Notes: generated by a model not told the origin, from the sequence alone. A stretch of DNA of 64,000 nt from Streptomyces sporangiiformans (GCF_005768555.2 NZ_VCHX02000083.1:1-64000); one strand, 5' to 3'. Positions 8,606 through 16,970 are shown, numbered from the stretch's first letter. A program made the numbers and translations.

Positions 8606-9490
8606 TCACGTGCGTGCGCCCACGGCGGCGGTCTCATAGCTGAAGAAGCCTCGTCCGGACTTTCTGCCCAGCAGCCCCGACTCGACCATGCGGCGCAACA
8701 GCGGCGGCGGGGCGTACAGCGGCTCCCGGTACTCCTCGTACAGCGCCTCTCCGATCGCCGCCACCGTGTCCAGACCGATGAGGTCGGCCAGGCGCAACGG
8801 CCCCATGGGGTGAGCGCAGCCGGCCGTCATCCCGGTGTCGATGTCCTCGGCCGTCGCCGTGCCGGAGCTGACCATCCGCACCGCCGCCAGCAGGTAGGGC
8901 ACCAGCAGGGAGTTCACCACGAAGCCCGCACGGTCCTGGGCCATGATCGTCTTCTTGCGCAGAACGTCGCCCGCGAAGGCACGCACACGAAGTTCCGTGG
9001 CCTTCGAGGTGTGCAGCGAGGATATGACCTCGACCAAAGGCATGGCGGGGACCGGGTTGAAGAAGTGCAGGCCGACCACCGCCTCCGGACGTCCGGTCAC
9101 GGCGGCGAGCCGCGCGATGGGGATCGAGGAGGTGTTGCTGGCCAGCACGGCGGCCGGATCGGTGACCACCTCGTCCAGCTGCCGGAACAGAGCCGTCTTG
9201 GCCTCCTCGTCCTCGACGGCGGCCTCGATGACCAGATCGGCCCCAGCCAGCCGGGAGAGGTCTCCGGTCACGGCGATGCCCGCCAGGGCATGCGCGCGCT
9301 CCTCATGAGTGAGGGCGCCGCGCTTCTCCGCCCTGAGCAGGGAGTCCGCGACACCGGCCAGTCCGGCGCGGGCCCGCTCCTCGGTCATGTCGCACAACAC
9401 GACGGACAGTCCGGCCCGGGCGCAGACCTCGGCGATGCCCCGGCCCATCTGCCCGGCGCCGACGATCCCCACATGCTTGATGGCTGCCAT
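8606..9490 (-). CDS. 3-hydroxyacyl-CoA (3-hydroxybutyryl-CoA) dehydrogenase
   Basis: A 294-residue NAD(P)-dependent enzyme oxidising a 3-hydroxyacyl-CoA or reducing acetoacetyl-CoA. The N-terminal Rossmann motif GIVGAGQMGRGIAEVCARAG starts near residue 7. The active-site segment ASNTSSIPIARLA, then VVGLHFFNPVPAMPLVEV, holds the catalytic histidine, and a C-terminal 3HCDH helical domain follows (DRAGFVVNSLLVPYL, GCAHPMGPLRLADLIGLD). Length fits the short bacterial type. ATG 9490 with GGAGGGA seven bases upstream is far better supported than the longer open frame. It is divergent from a CoA-transferase, suggesting shared control and an acyl-CoA pathway. Confidence 0.9.
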   Translation of the reverse strand: MAAIKHVGIVGAGQMGRGIAEVCARAGLSVVLCDMTEERARAGLAGVADSLLRAEKRGALTHEERAHALAGIAVTGDLSRLAGADLVIEAAVEDEEAKTALFRQLDEVVTDPAAVLASNTSSIPIARLAAVTGRPEAVVGLHFFNPVPAMPLVEVISSLHTSKATELRVRAFAGDVLRKKTIMAQDRAGFVVNSLLVPYLLAAVRMVSSGTATAEDIDTGMTAGCAHPMGPLRLADLIGLDTVAAIGEALYEEYREPLYAPPPLLRRMVESGLLGRKSGRGFFSYETAAVGART

Positions 9491-9705
9491 GTTTCCGTCC
9501 CTCCGGCGACCGTCCCACGACGCCGCCACGACCTGTGGTGCTCGGTGAGCGTAGCCATCCGACAGTCCGTCTGACCTGCTCGGACAGAACGTTTTCCGCG
9601 CACAAACATGCGTCATTTCGTCGTTGACCGGCCCTACTGCGGCGCGTCACGCTGATCGCGCCCGGGGCGGGCCCGGCAGGCCGCGACGATCACCAGGAGG
9701 CAGAT

Positions 9706-10941
9706 GTGGGCACCAAGGACGGCACCCCCGGCGGACGTACCGGTGCTGCCGGGGAAGTGGGCGGTCGCGGCGCGCTGGAGGGGTTGCGGATCGCGGACTT
9801 CTCCCGCGTCCTCGCCGGACCGTACGCCACCATGCTCCTCGCCGACCTCGGCGCCGACGTCGTGAAGGTCGAACGCCCCGGGACGGGCGACGAGACCCGC
9901 CAGTGGCGTCCGCCGGCCGACGAGAACGGTACGTCCACCTACTTCCTGAGCGTCAACCGGAACAAGCGCTCCGTCGCCCTGGATCTGGCGAGCGAGACGG
10001 GACGCGCACAGGCCCGGGAGCTCATCTCCGAGTCCGACGTACTCGTGGAGAACTTCCGGCCCGGCACGATGGAGCGGCTCGGGATGGGCTACGACGACCT
10101 GAAGGCCGCTCACCCCCACCTGGTCTACTGCTCCATCAGCGGCTTCGGGGCCGACGGCGGGGCCGCGATCCCCGGCTACGACCTCCTGGTCCAGGCCGTC
10201 GGCGGGCTGATGAGCGTGACGGGACAGCCCGACGGCGAGCCGGTGAAGGCAGGAGTGGCCCTCGTCGACGTGATCACCGGTCTGCACGCGTCGATGGGCA
10301 TCATGGCCGCCCTGCGGCACCGGGACGCGACCGGCCAGGGACAGCGCGTCGAGGTCAGCCTGCTGGGCTCGCTGCTGTCGGCCATGGTCAACCAGGCGTC
10401 CGGCTACGCCGTCGCGGGCGTCGTACCCGGACGCCTGGGCAACGCCCACCCCAGCATCGCCCCGTACGAGACCTTTCCCACCGCGGACCGCCCGCTTGCC
10501 CTCGCGGTGGGAAACGACGGGCAGTTCGCGTCGCTGGCCGCCGTCCTCGGCTGCCCGGGTCTCGCGGACGACGACCGGTTCCGCACCAACCCCGACCGGG
10601 TGGCCCACCGCGAGGAGCTGCGGAAGGTGCTGGGCGAACGGCTGCTCACGGCCGGCGCCGACCACTGGTCCGCCGCACTGCTTGCCGCCGGGGTGCCCGC
10701 AGGCCCGGTCAACACGCTTGACGAGGCCTTCGCCTTCGCCGAGCGACTCGGGTTGCCCGGCATCGTCACCATGCCCGCCCCGGCGGGCGGACCGGCGCCC
10801 GCGACGGTGTCCCGGCAGGTCGCCCACCCCATCGCGCTGAGCGCGTCACCCGCGCGGTACCACTCGGCGCCACCCGGCCTGGGCGAGCACACCGCGGAGA
10901 TCTTCGGCCGCCCGGTCCACGGCACCCCCGATTCAGCGTGA
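9706..10941 (+). CDS. CaiB/BaiF-family (class III) CoA-transferase
   Basis: A 411-residue enzyme moving CoA between carboxylic acids. The family N-terminus FSRVLAGPYATMLLADLGADVVKVERPGTGD lies around residues 35-65. The catalytic aspartate is in GYDLLVQAVGGLMSVTG, near residue 163. VALVDVITGLHASMG and the C-terminal GVPAGPVNTLDEAF are also typical. GTG 9706 follows AGGAGG by five bases; the first 20 residues are Gly-rich and possibly disordered. The neighbouring divergent 3-hydroxyacyl-CoA dehydrogenase suggests activation and oxidation of an organic acid as its CoA ester. The substrate cannot be told from sequence. Confidence 0.9.
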   Translation: MGTKDGTPGGRTGAAGEVGGRGALEGLRIADFSRVLAGPYATMLLADLGADVVKVERPGTGDETRQWRPPADENGTSTYFLSVNRNKRSVALDLASETGRAQARELISESDVLVENFRPGTMERLGMGYDDLKAAHPHLVYCSISGFGADGGAAIPGYDLLVQAVGGLMSVTGQPDGEPVKAGVALVDVITGLHASMGIMAALRHRDATGQGQRVEVSLLGSLLSAMVNQASGYAVAGVVPGRLGNAHPSIAPYETFPTADRPLALAVGNDGQFASLAAVLGCPGLADDDRFRTNPDRVAHREELRKVLGERLLTAGADHWSAALLAAGVPAGPVNTLDEAFAFAERLGLPGIVTMPAPAGGPAPATVSRQVAHPIALSASPARYHSAPPGLGEHTAEIFGRPVHGTPDSA

Positions 10942-11077
10942 CTTCCGTCTCGAAACGGTGCGGGGGCCGGGGGAGCACATCGGGAGGTGCGGCACATGGC
11001 GAACGTGGAGCCCGTACGTACCTACGAAAGCAACGGAGGCCGGCTGTAACCCCCCTGAGGCACGGCTGAGCCGGGCG

Positions 11078-11986
11078 TCACTCGACGACAGCCGTCGCGG
11101 CCGCCGCTTCCCGCAGGCGGCGGATCACACCGCGTACCGCGGGCGAGGTCTCGCCCTTGCGGTAGGCGCCGACCAGCCGGGTGGTCAGCCGTACGTCCGC
11201 CAGCGGACGGTAGGTGACCCCCGGTATCTGTACGCGGCGCAGGGAATCCGGCACCAGGGCCACGGCGAGACCGCCGCCCACCAGAGTGAGAGCGGCGATG
11301 AAGTCCCGTACCGGGGGAGCGCACTGCGGGCTGAAACCGCCCTGGTCCGCCACTTCGAGGATCTGGTCGCGGCAGCCGTACTCCTCGGCGAAGTGCGGGG
11401 CCACGAAACGCTCATGGCACAACTGCGCCGCCGGCACGGCCTCGTGCGCCGCCAGCGGCGCGCCGGCCGGCAGCGCCACGACGACCTCTTCCGTGAGCAG
11501 ACAGTCGGCTGTGATTCCCGGCGGGTACTCCGGCCTCCAGCGCAGAAAGCCGACGTCGATGTCTGAGGAGGCCAGCGCCTCGAGCTGGGCCGGTGTCTCC
11601 AACTCACGTACCTGCACCGTCAGTTGGGTGCCGGGAGCCGCGCAGCGGGTGAGGACGTCGGTGAGTACGCCGGAGAAGGCGGCCGAGGCCACATAGGCGA
11701 TCTCGGCGTGCCCCAGCTCCCCGCGGCCCGCCCGCCGGCCCACGGCCTCGGCACGGGCAACCTGCGCGAGAGTGCGCTGCGCCTCCTCGAGAAACAGCTG
11801 CCCGGCGCCGGTCAGCGCTGGGCGCGTGCGCCGTCCGCGGTCGATCAGTCGTACGCCCAGGTGCGATTCCAGGGCCCTGATCTGTGCGCTGAGCGCGGAC
11901 GGAGCCAGATGCAGACGGTCCGACGCCCTCGCGAAGTGCAGTTCTTCCGCGACGATGACGAACGATTCCAGCCAGCGCAGTTCCAC
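11078..11986 (-). CDS. LysR-family transcriptional regulator
   Basis: A 302-residue regulator. The winged helix-turn-helix lies at residues 1-60 (MELRWLESFVIVAEELHFARASDRLHLAPSALSAQIRALE) and the periplasmic-binding-like effector domain fills the rest. GTG 11986 has GGAGGA five bases upstream. It is the last leftward gene of the enolase/dioxygenase block, about 200 bp after the alcohol dehydrogenase, and it has its own LacI-type operator at 12011-12026. It is probably the effector-responsive regulator of the aromatic-type operon, itself placed under a LacI repressor. LysR regulators with BenM/CatR-like layout commonly sense aromatic intermediates; that link is inferred here. Confidence 0.88.
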   Translation of the reverse strand: MELRWLESFVIVAEELHFARASDRLHLAPSALSAQIRALESHLGVRLIDRGRRTRPALTGAGQLFLEEAQRTLAQVARAEAVGRRAGRGELGHAEIAYVASAAFSGVLTDVLTRCAAPGTQLTVQVRELETPAQLEALASSDIDVGFLRWRPEYPPGITADCLLTEEVVVALPAGAPLAAHEAVPAAQLCHERFVAPHFAEEYGCRDQILEVADQGGFSPQCAPPVRDFIAALTLVGGGLAVALVPDSLRRVQIPGVTYRPLADVRLTTRLVGAYRKGETSPAVRGVIRRLREAAAATAVVE

Positions 11987-12010
11987 CGGCTCCTCCGTCC
12001 TGCCAACCCT

Positions 12011-12026
12011 TTGCTGACGATAGCAC
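12011..12026. promoter_or_regulatory. LacI-type operator in front of lysR (13/16 to consensus)
   Basis: TTGCTGACGATAGCAC matches GTGCTAACGTTAGCAC, found five other times in the window, at 13 of 16 positions. It lies 25-40 bp upstream of the lysR start, where a bound repressor would block transcription. Confidence 0.55.
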
Positions 12027-12184
12027 CGGCCCTGGACACGGCCGATGTGGAAAAGGACACCCCGCGGCGACGTCAGGGCAGAACAGGATCGCCGCGGGGT
12101 GAGCCGCAGGCCGCGTCGGGAGTGCGGCCGTCACCGGCTCTCGGACCGGCACGCGCATCGGCACGCGCACCGGCCCGGAGGGCG

Positions 12185-13294
12185 TCAGGGGATGACGACG
12201 TAGTTGCTGAAGCCGCCGTCGTGGTCCGTGACGCGTCCCGAGATCGCTTCGTTGACCTTGGACAGCGGGAAGGGCTTGGTGATCAGGTAGGACAGGTCCA
12301 GGGCACCGGTGGCCACCATGTCGGCGATTTCCTGGCCCTGCGCGGTGGTGAACCAGTTGGAGCCGATCAGCTGGACCTGCTCGTCCATGAGCCACTTGAC
12401 GTCCACGGGCAGCCGGTCGCCCACACCGCCGACGTTGATCACCTTGCCGCCGCGGCGGACGCCCTGCATGGAGTCCAGCATCGTCTCCACCGGCGCCTTG
12501 GCACCCAGGGCGCTGATCACGAAGTCCACCCCCTCGCCGGCGGTGCGGGATTTCGCCCACTCACCCGAGGAGCCCTCGCCCAGCCGCATGACCTCGATCC
12601 GGTCCGGGTCCAGTTCCTTGACGCGCTTGAGGAGCTCCTCGTTGCGGCCGGTTCCGAGGACCTTGGAGACACCCGAGGCCAGCGCGAGCAGGGCGGAGGC
12701 GACACCGAGAGTGCCGGTGATCCCGTCGACCAGCGCGACCTGGCCGGGGCCGGCCGCTGCGTGTTTGAGGGCTCCGTAGGACGTGCCGATGTAGCCGAGC
12801 TTTCCGGCCTGCTCGAACGTCATGTTGTCCGGGATATTGACGATCGCGTGCTGCGGCGCGGTCATGTACTCCGCGAAGCCGCCGTAGGGGTAGAGATCGA
12901 AGATCCGCTGGCCGTCACGGGACGTGCTGAAGTAGCCGTTCAGGGTGAAGTAGCGGCACCGGGCGAGCTCGCCGCCGCGACACACCTGACAGCTGCCGCA
13001 CGACCGCAGAGGGCTCACATACACCCTGTCGCCGGGCTTGGTGTTGAGTACCGCTTCGCCGACCGCCTCGACCACGCCCGCGGGGTCCAGGCCGAAGATC
13101 GCGGGCAGCTTGGGCAGTGGCTGGTGCGGGTACCAGGTGGGCCAGTTGTTGATCACGTTGGCCATGTTCGGCACGATCCCGCACGCCTTGACCCGCACCA
13201 GCACGTCGGTCGGCCGCGGGGTGGGCACGTCGATCGTGTCCACCGACATCGGCTCACCCAGGGTGTGCAGTCGTGCAGCGAGCATTTTCGCCAT
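12185..13294 (-). CDS. Zinc-type alcohol dehydrogenase (MDR superfamily), atypical active site
   Basis: A 369-residue medium-chain dehydrogenase. The structural-zinc lobe is complete (Cys99, 102, 105, 113 in CGSCQVCRGGELARC). Cys38 of the catalytic site is present in KACGIVPN, but the usual GHE zinc motif is replaced by GLD at 68-70, so catalytic zinc may be absent or bound differently. The nucleotide fold contains GITGTLGVASALLALA and VINVGGVGD. ATG 13294 has GAGGAG eight bases upstream. It is the fourth gene of the leftward operon led by the enolase paralogue and probably handles an alcohol or semialdehyde of the ring-cleavage product. Confidence 0.82.
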   Translation of the reverse strand: MAKMLAARLHTLGEPMSVDTIDVPTPRPTDVLVRVKACGIVPNMANVINNWPTWYPHQPLPKLPAIFGLDPAGVVEAVGEAVLNTKPGDRVYVSPLRSCGSCQVCRGGELARCRYFTLNGYFSTSRDGQRIFDLYPYGGFAEYMTAPQHAIVNIPDNMTFEQAGKLGYIGTSYGALKHAAAGPGQVALVDGITGTLGVASALLALASGVSKVLGTGRNEELLKRVKELDPDRIEVMRLGEGSSGEWAKSRTAGEGVDFVISALGAKAPVETMLDSMQGVRRGGKVINVGGVGDRLPVDVKWLMDEQVQLIGSNWFTTAQGQEIADMVATGALDLSYLITKPFPLSKVNEAISGRVTDHDGGFSNYVVIP

Positions 13295-13423
13295 TGAAAT
13301 ACTCCTCGAAACTGCTCCGTCCCAGGCGATCGGGGACGGAGGTATTAATTAGGCGACCGAGGCAGCGGACCGGCGGCTCGGTAGTCATCTCCCAGGGCCT
13401 CGTGGGCCTTTCGGCGTCGAGCC

Positions 13424-13975
13424 CTACGACTTCGGGAAAGGATTCGGGTAATTGTCCTCGAGGTCGATGTCCAGCAGACCCATGATGCGGACGCCGGAGT
13501 TGTACCAGGCGATGGACAACGACAGTTCAACCATCTGCTTGTCCGAGAGGTGTTCGGCGGCGGCACGCCACGTCTCCTCGGAGACGTCGATCTTGAGCGT
13601 GGACTCCTTGGCCAGGCGCATCACCGCCTTCTCCGTCGCGTCGAACAGGTCGGACGACTCGAAGTCGGCCACCGCCGCGAGCTGTTCCTCGGTGAGCCCG
13701 GCCTTGAGGCCGTGCGACTGGTGGTGCGCGACCTCGTACGCGGACCGGGTCGCGTAACCCACGGTCAGGATGGCCAGTTCACGCAAGCGGGGGCTGAGGT
13801 CGGCGGCCCGCAGCGAGTTGGCGTAGCTCAGAAAGGCGTCCAGCTGCGTGGGCGCGTTGGTGAGGGCGAGGAAGATGTTCGCCGTCGGTACCTTGCGCTC
13901 GGTCTCCAGCCGGTCGTACAGGGGCTTCAGTGACTCGTCGGAGTCCTCGCGGCGAAGGTAGGGCACTCGTGCCAT
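13424..13975 (-). CDS. Carboxymuconolactone decarboxylase-family protein
   Basis: A 183-residue protein with one CMD/AhpD-like helical domain: LRELAILTVGYATRSAYEVAHH at about 67-88 carries the conserved Glu and His pair without the CxxC of peroxidase-type AhpD. A second family signature is MVELSLSIAWYNSGVRIMGLL. The longer open frame starts eight codons earlier, but ATG 13975 has AAGGAG six bases upstream. In the operon it follows an extradiol dioxygenase and precedes the alcohol dehydrogenase, so decarboxylation or isomerisation of a ring-cleavage intermediate is plausible. Many family members have no known reaction. Confidence 0.82.
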   Translation of the reverse strand: MARVPYLRREDSDESLKPLYDRLETERKVPTANIFLALTNAPTQLDAFLSYANSLRAADLSPRLRELAILTVGYATRSAYEVAHHQSHGLKAGLTEEQLAAVADFESSDLFDATEKAVMRLAKESTLKIDVSEETWRAAAEHLSDKQMVELSLSIAWYNSGVRIMGLLDIDLEDNYPNPFPKS

Positions 13976-14008
13976 GGCGTCTCCTTGGGGGACGGACAAT
14001 GCGAAGGG

Positions 14009-15013
14009 TCAGGGAATGGGCTGCTCGAGCAGGAACCGCTCGAGCGACATGGGCTTCGGCTGCTCGGCCGGCGGGATCTGCGGCACGCCGACGAAGGGCG
14101 ACGCCTCGAAGTACCACTTCTCCAGGGCCGGGAGGCCCCAGCGCGCGTTGGTGCTCAGCGATGCCGCGTCCCAGCGCACGGGTTCGACCTCGGTGTCGAT
14201 CGTCTGGTAGTGGCTGTTGAAGACCTCCACCCGGTGGCCGTCGGGGTCGCGGAGGTAGGCGAAGAGCATCCCGCCCGGACCATGACGACCCGGGCCCCGT
14301 TCCACGCCGTCGCCGTAGCCGAGGATGCCCGCCCAGTCGCAGGCGGTGAAGATGTCACGGCTCTCGGAGACGGTGTAGGCGAAGTGGTGCAGGGCGGGCC
14401 CGGTGTTCTCGATGATCGCGAGGTCGAGGCAGGTGCCCTTGCGGTACATGAACGCACCCAGCAGCTTGTCGCCGCGCTCCAGGTACTCCGAGTTGCGGAA
14501 GCCGAGCTCGCTGTAGAACGCGCACAGTTCGTAGGTGTCGGGCGCGAAGATCTGGTAGTGGTCCAGCCGTTGCGCGTGGGCACCTTTGTATTGCTCGAAG
14601 TTGATGTGCAGCCGCGGCCGGGTCTCCATGGTCGCGCACAGTTCGAGTGGCGTGCCGATGGGGTCGCTGACATGCAGGGTGCGGCCCTGGTACGGGAGGT
14701 CGACCCACTCGGCGGGCAGACCCCGCTCACGGAACCACTCGTACGCGATGTCGAGGTCCTCGTCGAAGAAGACGCGGAACCCGATCCTCTTGCTCCTGCC
14801 CGCGCCCTCCTCGTCCAGCTCCAGGACGAGGCTGTGGTGGCAGGCCTCGGCCAGGCCGCGGAGGTAGCAGGTGCGCTCGTCCTCATCGCTGACGACGAGC
14901 CCCAGCGCGTTCACGTAGAAGTTCTTGCTCTCGGCCAGGTCGGCCACGGTGAGACGCACATGGCTGGATCGGGTGATGTTGAAACTCGGGCGCAGATTTA
15001 CGGGAGGCAGCAT
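14009..15013 (-). CDS. Extradiol ring-cleavage dioxygenase, homoprotocatechuate 2,3-dioxygenase-like (VOC fold)
   Basis: A 334-residue type I extradiol dioxygenase that should insert O2 next to the two hydroxyls of a catechol. Two vicinal-oxygen-chelate modules are visible: SSHVRLTVADLAESKNFYVNALGL at 17-39, and HAQRLDHYQIFAPD at 146-159. The metal triad is complete: His152 in RLDHY, His210 in ALHHFAY and Glu263 in HRVEVF, matching His155/His214/Glu267 of the Brevibacterium homoprotocatechuate enzyme. ERGPGRHGPGGM is also shared with that enzyme. ATG 15013 has GGAG six bases upstream. It is second in the operon, 96 bp after the enolase paralogue. The ring substrate is probably a 4-substituted catechol. 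Confidence 0.88.
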   Translation of the reverse strand: MLPPVNLRPSFNITRSSHVRLTVADLAESKNFYVNALGLVVSDEDERTCYLRGLAEACHHSLVLELDEEGAGRSKRIGFRVFFDEDLDIAYEWFRERGLPAEWVDLPYQGRTLHVSDPIGTPLELCATMETRPRLHINFEQYKGAHAQRLDHYQIFAPDTYELCAFYSELGFRNSEYLERGDKLLGAFMYRKGTCLDLAIIENTGPALHHFAYTVSESRDIFTACDWAGILGYGDGVERGPGRHGPGGMLFAYLRDPDGHRVEVFNSHYQTIDTEVEPVRWDAASLSTNARWGLPALEKWYFEASPFVGVPQIPPAEQPKPMSLERFLLEQPIP

Positions 15014-15109
15014 GTCGGTCTCCGTGCTCCGATCGGCTCTGGATTTCGATGACTGTAATCCTGCGGGGCCGTTTTACGACGTGCGTCGTATCACGGTGCT
15101 GAGGTCGTA

Positions 15110-16420
15110 TTACGAGGCGTCCGTGGAGGCCTTGGGGCCGGCGAACGTGAATGCCGACCATCCACTGAATTCCGCGGAATTCCCCAGAGCCTCTTCGATG
15201 CGAAGAACCTCGTTCCACTTCGCCATGCGCTCGGAGCGGGTGAACGATCCCACCTTGAGCTGGCCGGCGTCCCAGCCGACGCTCAGGTGGGCGATGGTGA
15301 CGTCCTCGGACTCTCCGGAGCGGGCCGAGACGATCGTTGCGAAACCGGCTTCCTGCCCGGCCCGGAGGGCGGCCAGCGCCTCGGTGACCGTTCCGGCCTG
15401 GTTCGGTTTGATGAGCACGGCGTTGGCCGCTCCGTCGGCCGCCGCCGCCTGAACCCGCTTCGCGTTCGTCACCAGGAAGTCGTCGCCGATCACCTGACAA
15501 CGGTCTCCGTACCGCCGCGTGAACTCGATCATGCCCTCGGGATCGTCCTCGCCGAGGGGGTCCTCGATGGACAGGATCGGATAGGTCTCGATCCAGCGCC
15601 CGAGCATCTCGATCAGCGCACCCGTGTCCAGGGCGCTGTCGTCGAGGGCCAGCCGGTACTTCCCGGCGCTGCCGAACTGCGAGGCCGCGATGTCCAGGGA
15701 GATGCCGACCTGGGCCGAGGGCGCGAAGCCCGCGTTCTCGATGGCCAGGGTCAGTGTCTCCAGCGCCTCCTCGTTGGAGTCGAACGCCGGCCAGAAGCCC
15801 CCTTCGTCGGCCACGCCGCCGGTCTTGCCCGCCTTGCGCATCAGGCTGCCGGCGGCCCGGTAGATCTCCGCGGTCCAGTCCAGGGCCTCGGAGAAGCTGC
15901 CTGCCGCGGGGCAGACGACCATGAAGTCCTGCACGTCGACGCGGCGGTCGGCATGGGCCCCGCCGCCGAAGATCTGGATCTCCGGCAGGGGGATCCGCAC
16001 CGGTCGTCCGCCCGACAGATGAAGCCACAACGGCTTGTCGGCCGATGCCGCGGCGGCGTGCAGTACGGCCATGGAGGTCGCCACGATCGCGTTGCCGCCG
16101 AGACGGCTCCGGTCGCTGGTTCCGTCGAGGTTCACCAGCAGCTGGTCGATGAACTCCTGGTCGGCCGCGTCCTGCTCCTTGAGCGCGGGCGCGATCTCGG
16201 TGTTCACCGAGCTCACCGCGCGATGCACGTCGAGCCCGCCGAAGCGGCTGCCGCCGTCACGCAGGTCGAGCGCCTCGCCCTGACCGGTGGAGGCCCCGGC
16301 CGGTGCGATCGCCCGTCCGACGGCACCGTCCGCGAGGTGCGCCTCGACCTCTACGGTCGGCCGACCGCGTGAGTCCCACACTCTGCGGCCGTAGAGCTTG
16401 GCGATCCGCGCGTCTGTCAT
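15110..16420 (-). CDS. Enolase-family paralogue with altered active site
   Basis: A 436-residue, full-length enolase homologue. Kept residues: His156 (GGAHAD), Glu206 (ADEGG), metal ligands Asp243, Glu286 and Asp313, catalytic bases Lys338 (LIKPNQ) and Lys389 (GQLKVGS), and the phosphate pair Arg367-Ser368. Two residues near the C3-hydroxyl of 2-phosphoglycerate differ: the Glu168 equivalent (yeast numbering) is Asp165, and the His373 equivalent is Ala366 (VSARSGE for VSHRSGE). Abstraction of an alpha proton from a 2-phosphorylated acid should remain possible; the 3-substituent site is opened. It leads the dioxygenase operon under a LacI-type operator, so it is unlikely to be glycolytic. ATG 16420 lies downstream of AAAGG; the longer upstream frame has low-complexity repeats. 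Confidence 0.83.
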   Translation of the reverse strand: MTDARIAKLYGRRVWDSRGRPTVEVEAHLADGAVGRAIAPAGASTGQGEALDLRDGGSRFGGLDVHRAVSSVNTEIAPALKEQDAADQEFIDQLLVNLDGTSDRSRLGGNAIVATSMAVLHAAAASADKPLWLHLSGGRPVRIPLPEIQIFGGGAHADRRVDVQDFMVVCPAAGSFSEALDWTAEIYRAAGSLMRKAGKTGGVADEGGFWPAFDSNEEALETLTLAIENAGFAPSAQVGISLDIAASQFGSAGKYRLALDDSALDTGALIEMLGRWIETYPILSIEDPLGEDDPEGMIEFTRRYGDRCQVIGDDFLVTNAKRVQAAAADGAANAVLIKPNQAGTVTEALAALRAGQEAGFATIVSARSGESEDVTIAHLSVGWDAGQLKVGSFTRSERMAKWNEVLRIEEALGNSAEFSGWSAFTFAGPKASTDAS

Positions 16421-16541
16421 GTCGGTGCAACCTTTCGGAATCTGAACGATCACGGTGCTGTCCGTGGCCGGTGCCCACCGGCCTCCCCGACGGACTCGGC
16501 GGGCGGCGTGTGGCTTCCCGCGGGGCGCGTCCGCGCTCCGG

Positions 16542-16620
16542 GTGCGCAAGGTGCGCAAGGTGCGCAAGGTGCGCAGGGTGCTCGGGGTGCTCGGGGTGCT
16601 CGGGGTGCTGGGGTGCGCGG
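16542..16620. repeat. 9-bp tandem repeat in the enolase leader
   Basis: Nine near-perfect 9-bp units: GTGCGCAAG three times, GTGCGCAGG, GTGCTCGGG three times, then two degenerate 8-bp units. Two unit variants lie in blocks, suggesting two successive expansions. It lies 120-200 bp upstream of the enolase start inside the predicted leader. Confidence 0.85.
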
Positions 16621-16838
16621 AAGTCTCGGGTGCTCCTGGTCCTCAGGGCGCATCCCACGCCGGAGTGTCCGCTGACGGCTCGAGGTGACGGGGCCCGGGC
16701 CGCGACCGGGACCTCGTACGGCTCTGTGCGACGCGGGGCGACGCATGTACGTGTTACGGCTCGTCGCGTTGTGGCGTCGTCGCGGCGGTGGATACGAAGG
16801 GCAGTGGCGAGGGTTGCTCGGCTACCGCGACGCTTGCA

Positions 16839-16854
16839 GTGCTAACGATAGCGC
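16839..16854. promoter_or_regulatory. LacI-type operator over the enolase-operon start site (14/16)
   Basis: GTGCTAACGATAGCGC lies immediately downstream of the minus-strand -10 hexamer, so it covers the expected transcription start. It matches the window consensus at 14 of 16 positions. Centre-to-centre distance to the partner site at 16955 is 116 bp, about eleven helical turns. Confidence 0.72.
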
Positions 16855-16855
16855 A

Positions 16856-16885
16856 ATGGTGCGAAGGGTAAGGGCTCCGTGTCAA
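16856..16885 (-). promoter_or_regulatory. Sigma-70-type promoter of the enolase/dioxygenase operon
   Basis: Read on the minus strand, a perfect TTGACA (-35, 16880-16885) is followed by an 18-base spacer and CACCAT (-10, 16856-16861). It points leftward to the enolase gene, and LacI-type operators flank it. Confidence 0.62.
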
Positions 16886-16954
16886 GAGGCTGATGAAACC
16901 TCCCTTTGTCGCGATGGCCGGTTCGCTCTCAACCGTTGGCCGGGTCGCTCTCGG

Positions 16955-16970
16955 GTGCTATCGTTCGCAC
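16955..16970. promoter_or_regulatory. Upstream LacI-type operator of the enolase operon (14/16)
   Basis: GTGCTATCGTTCGCAC lies about 70-90 bp upstream of the -35 hexamer and matches the consensus at 14 of 16 positions. Its phasing with the site at 16839 is compatible with a repression loop. Confidence 0.65.

Noticed and set aside
16542-16620. CRISPR array
   Set aside because: Units are 9 bp and contiguous with no spacers; no cas genes nearby.
16450-16746. Minus-strand 98-codon frame across the 9-bp repeats
   Set aside because: Its composition follows the repeat (Ala-Pro-Cys), and it has no ribosome-binding site that stands out. Listed only as part of the leader.
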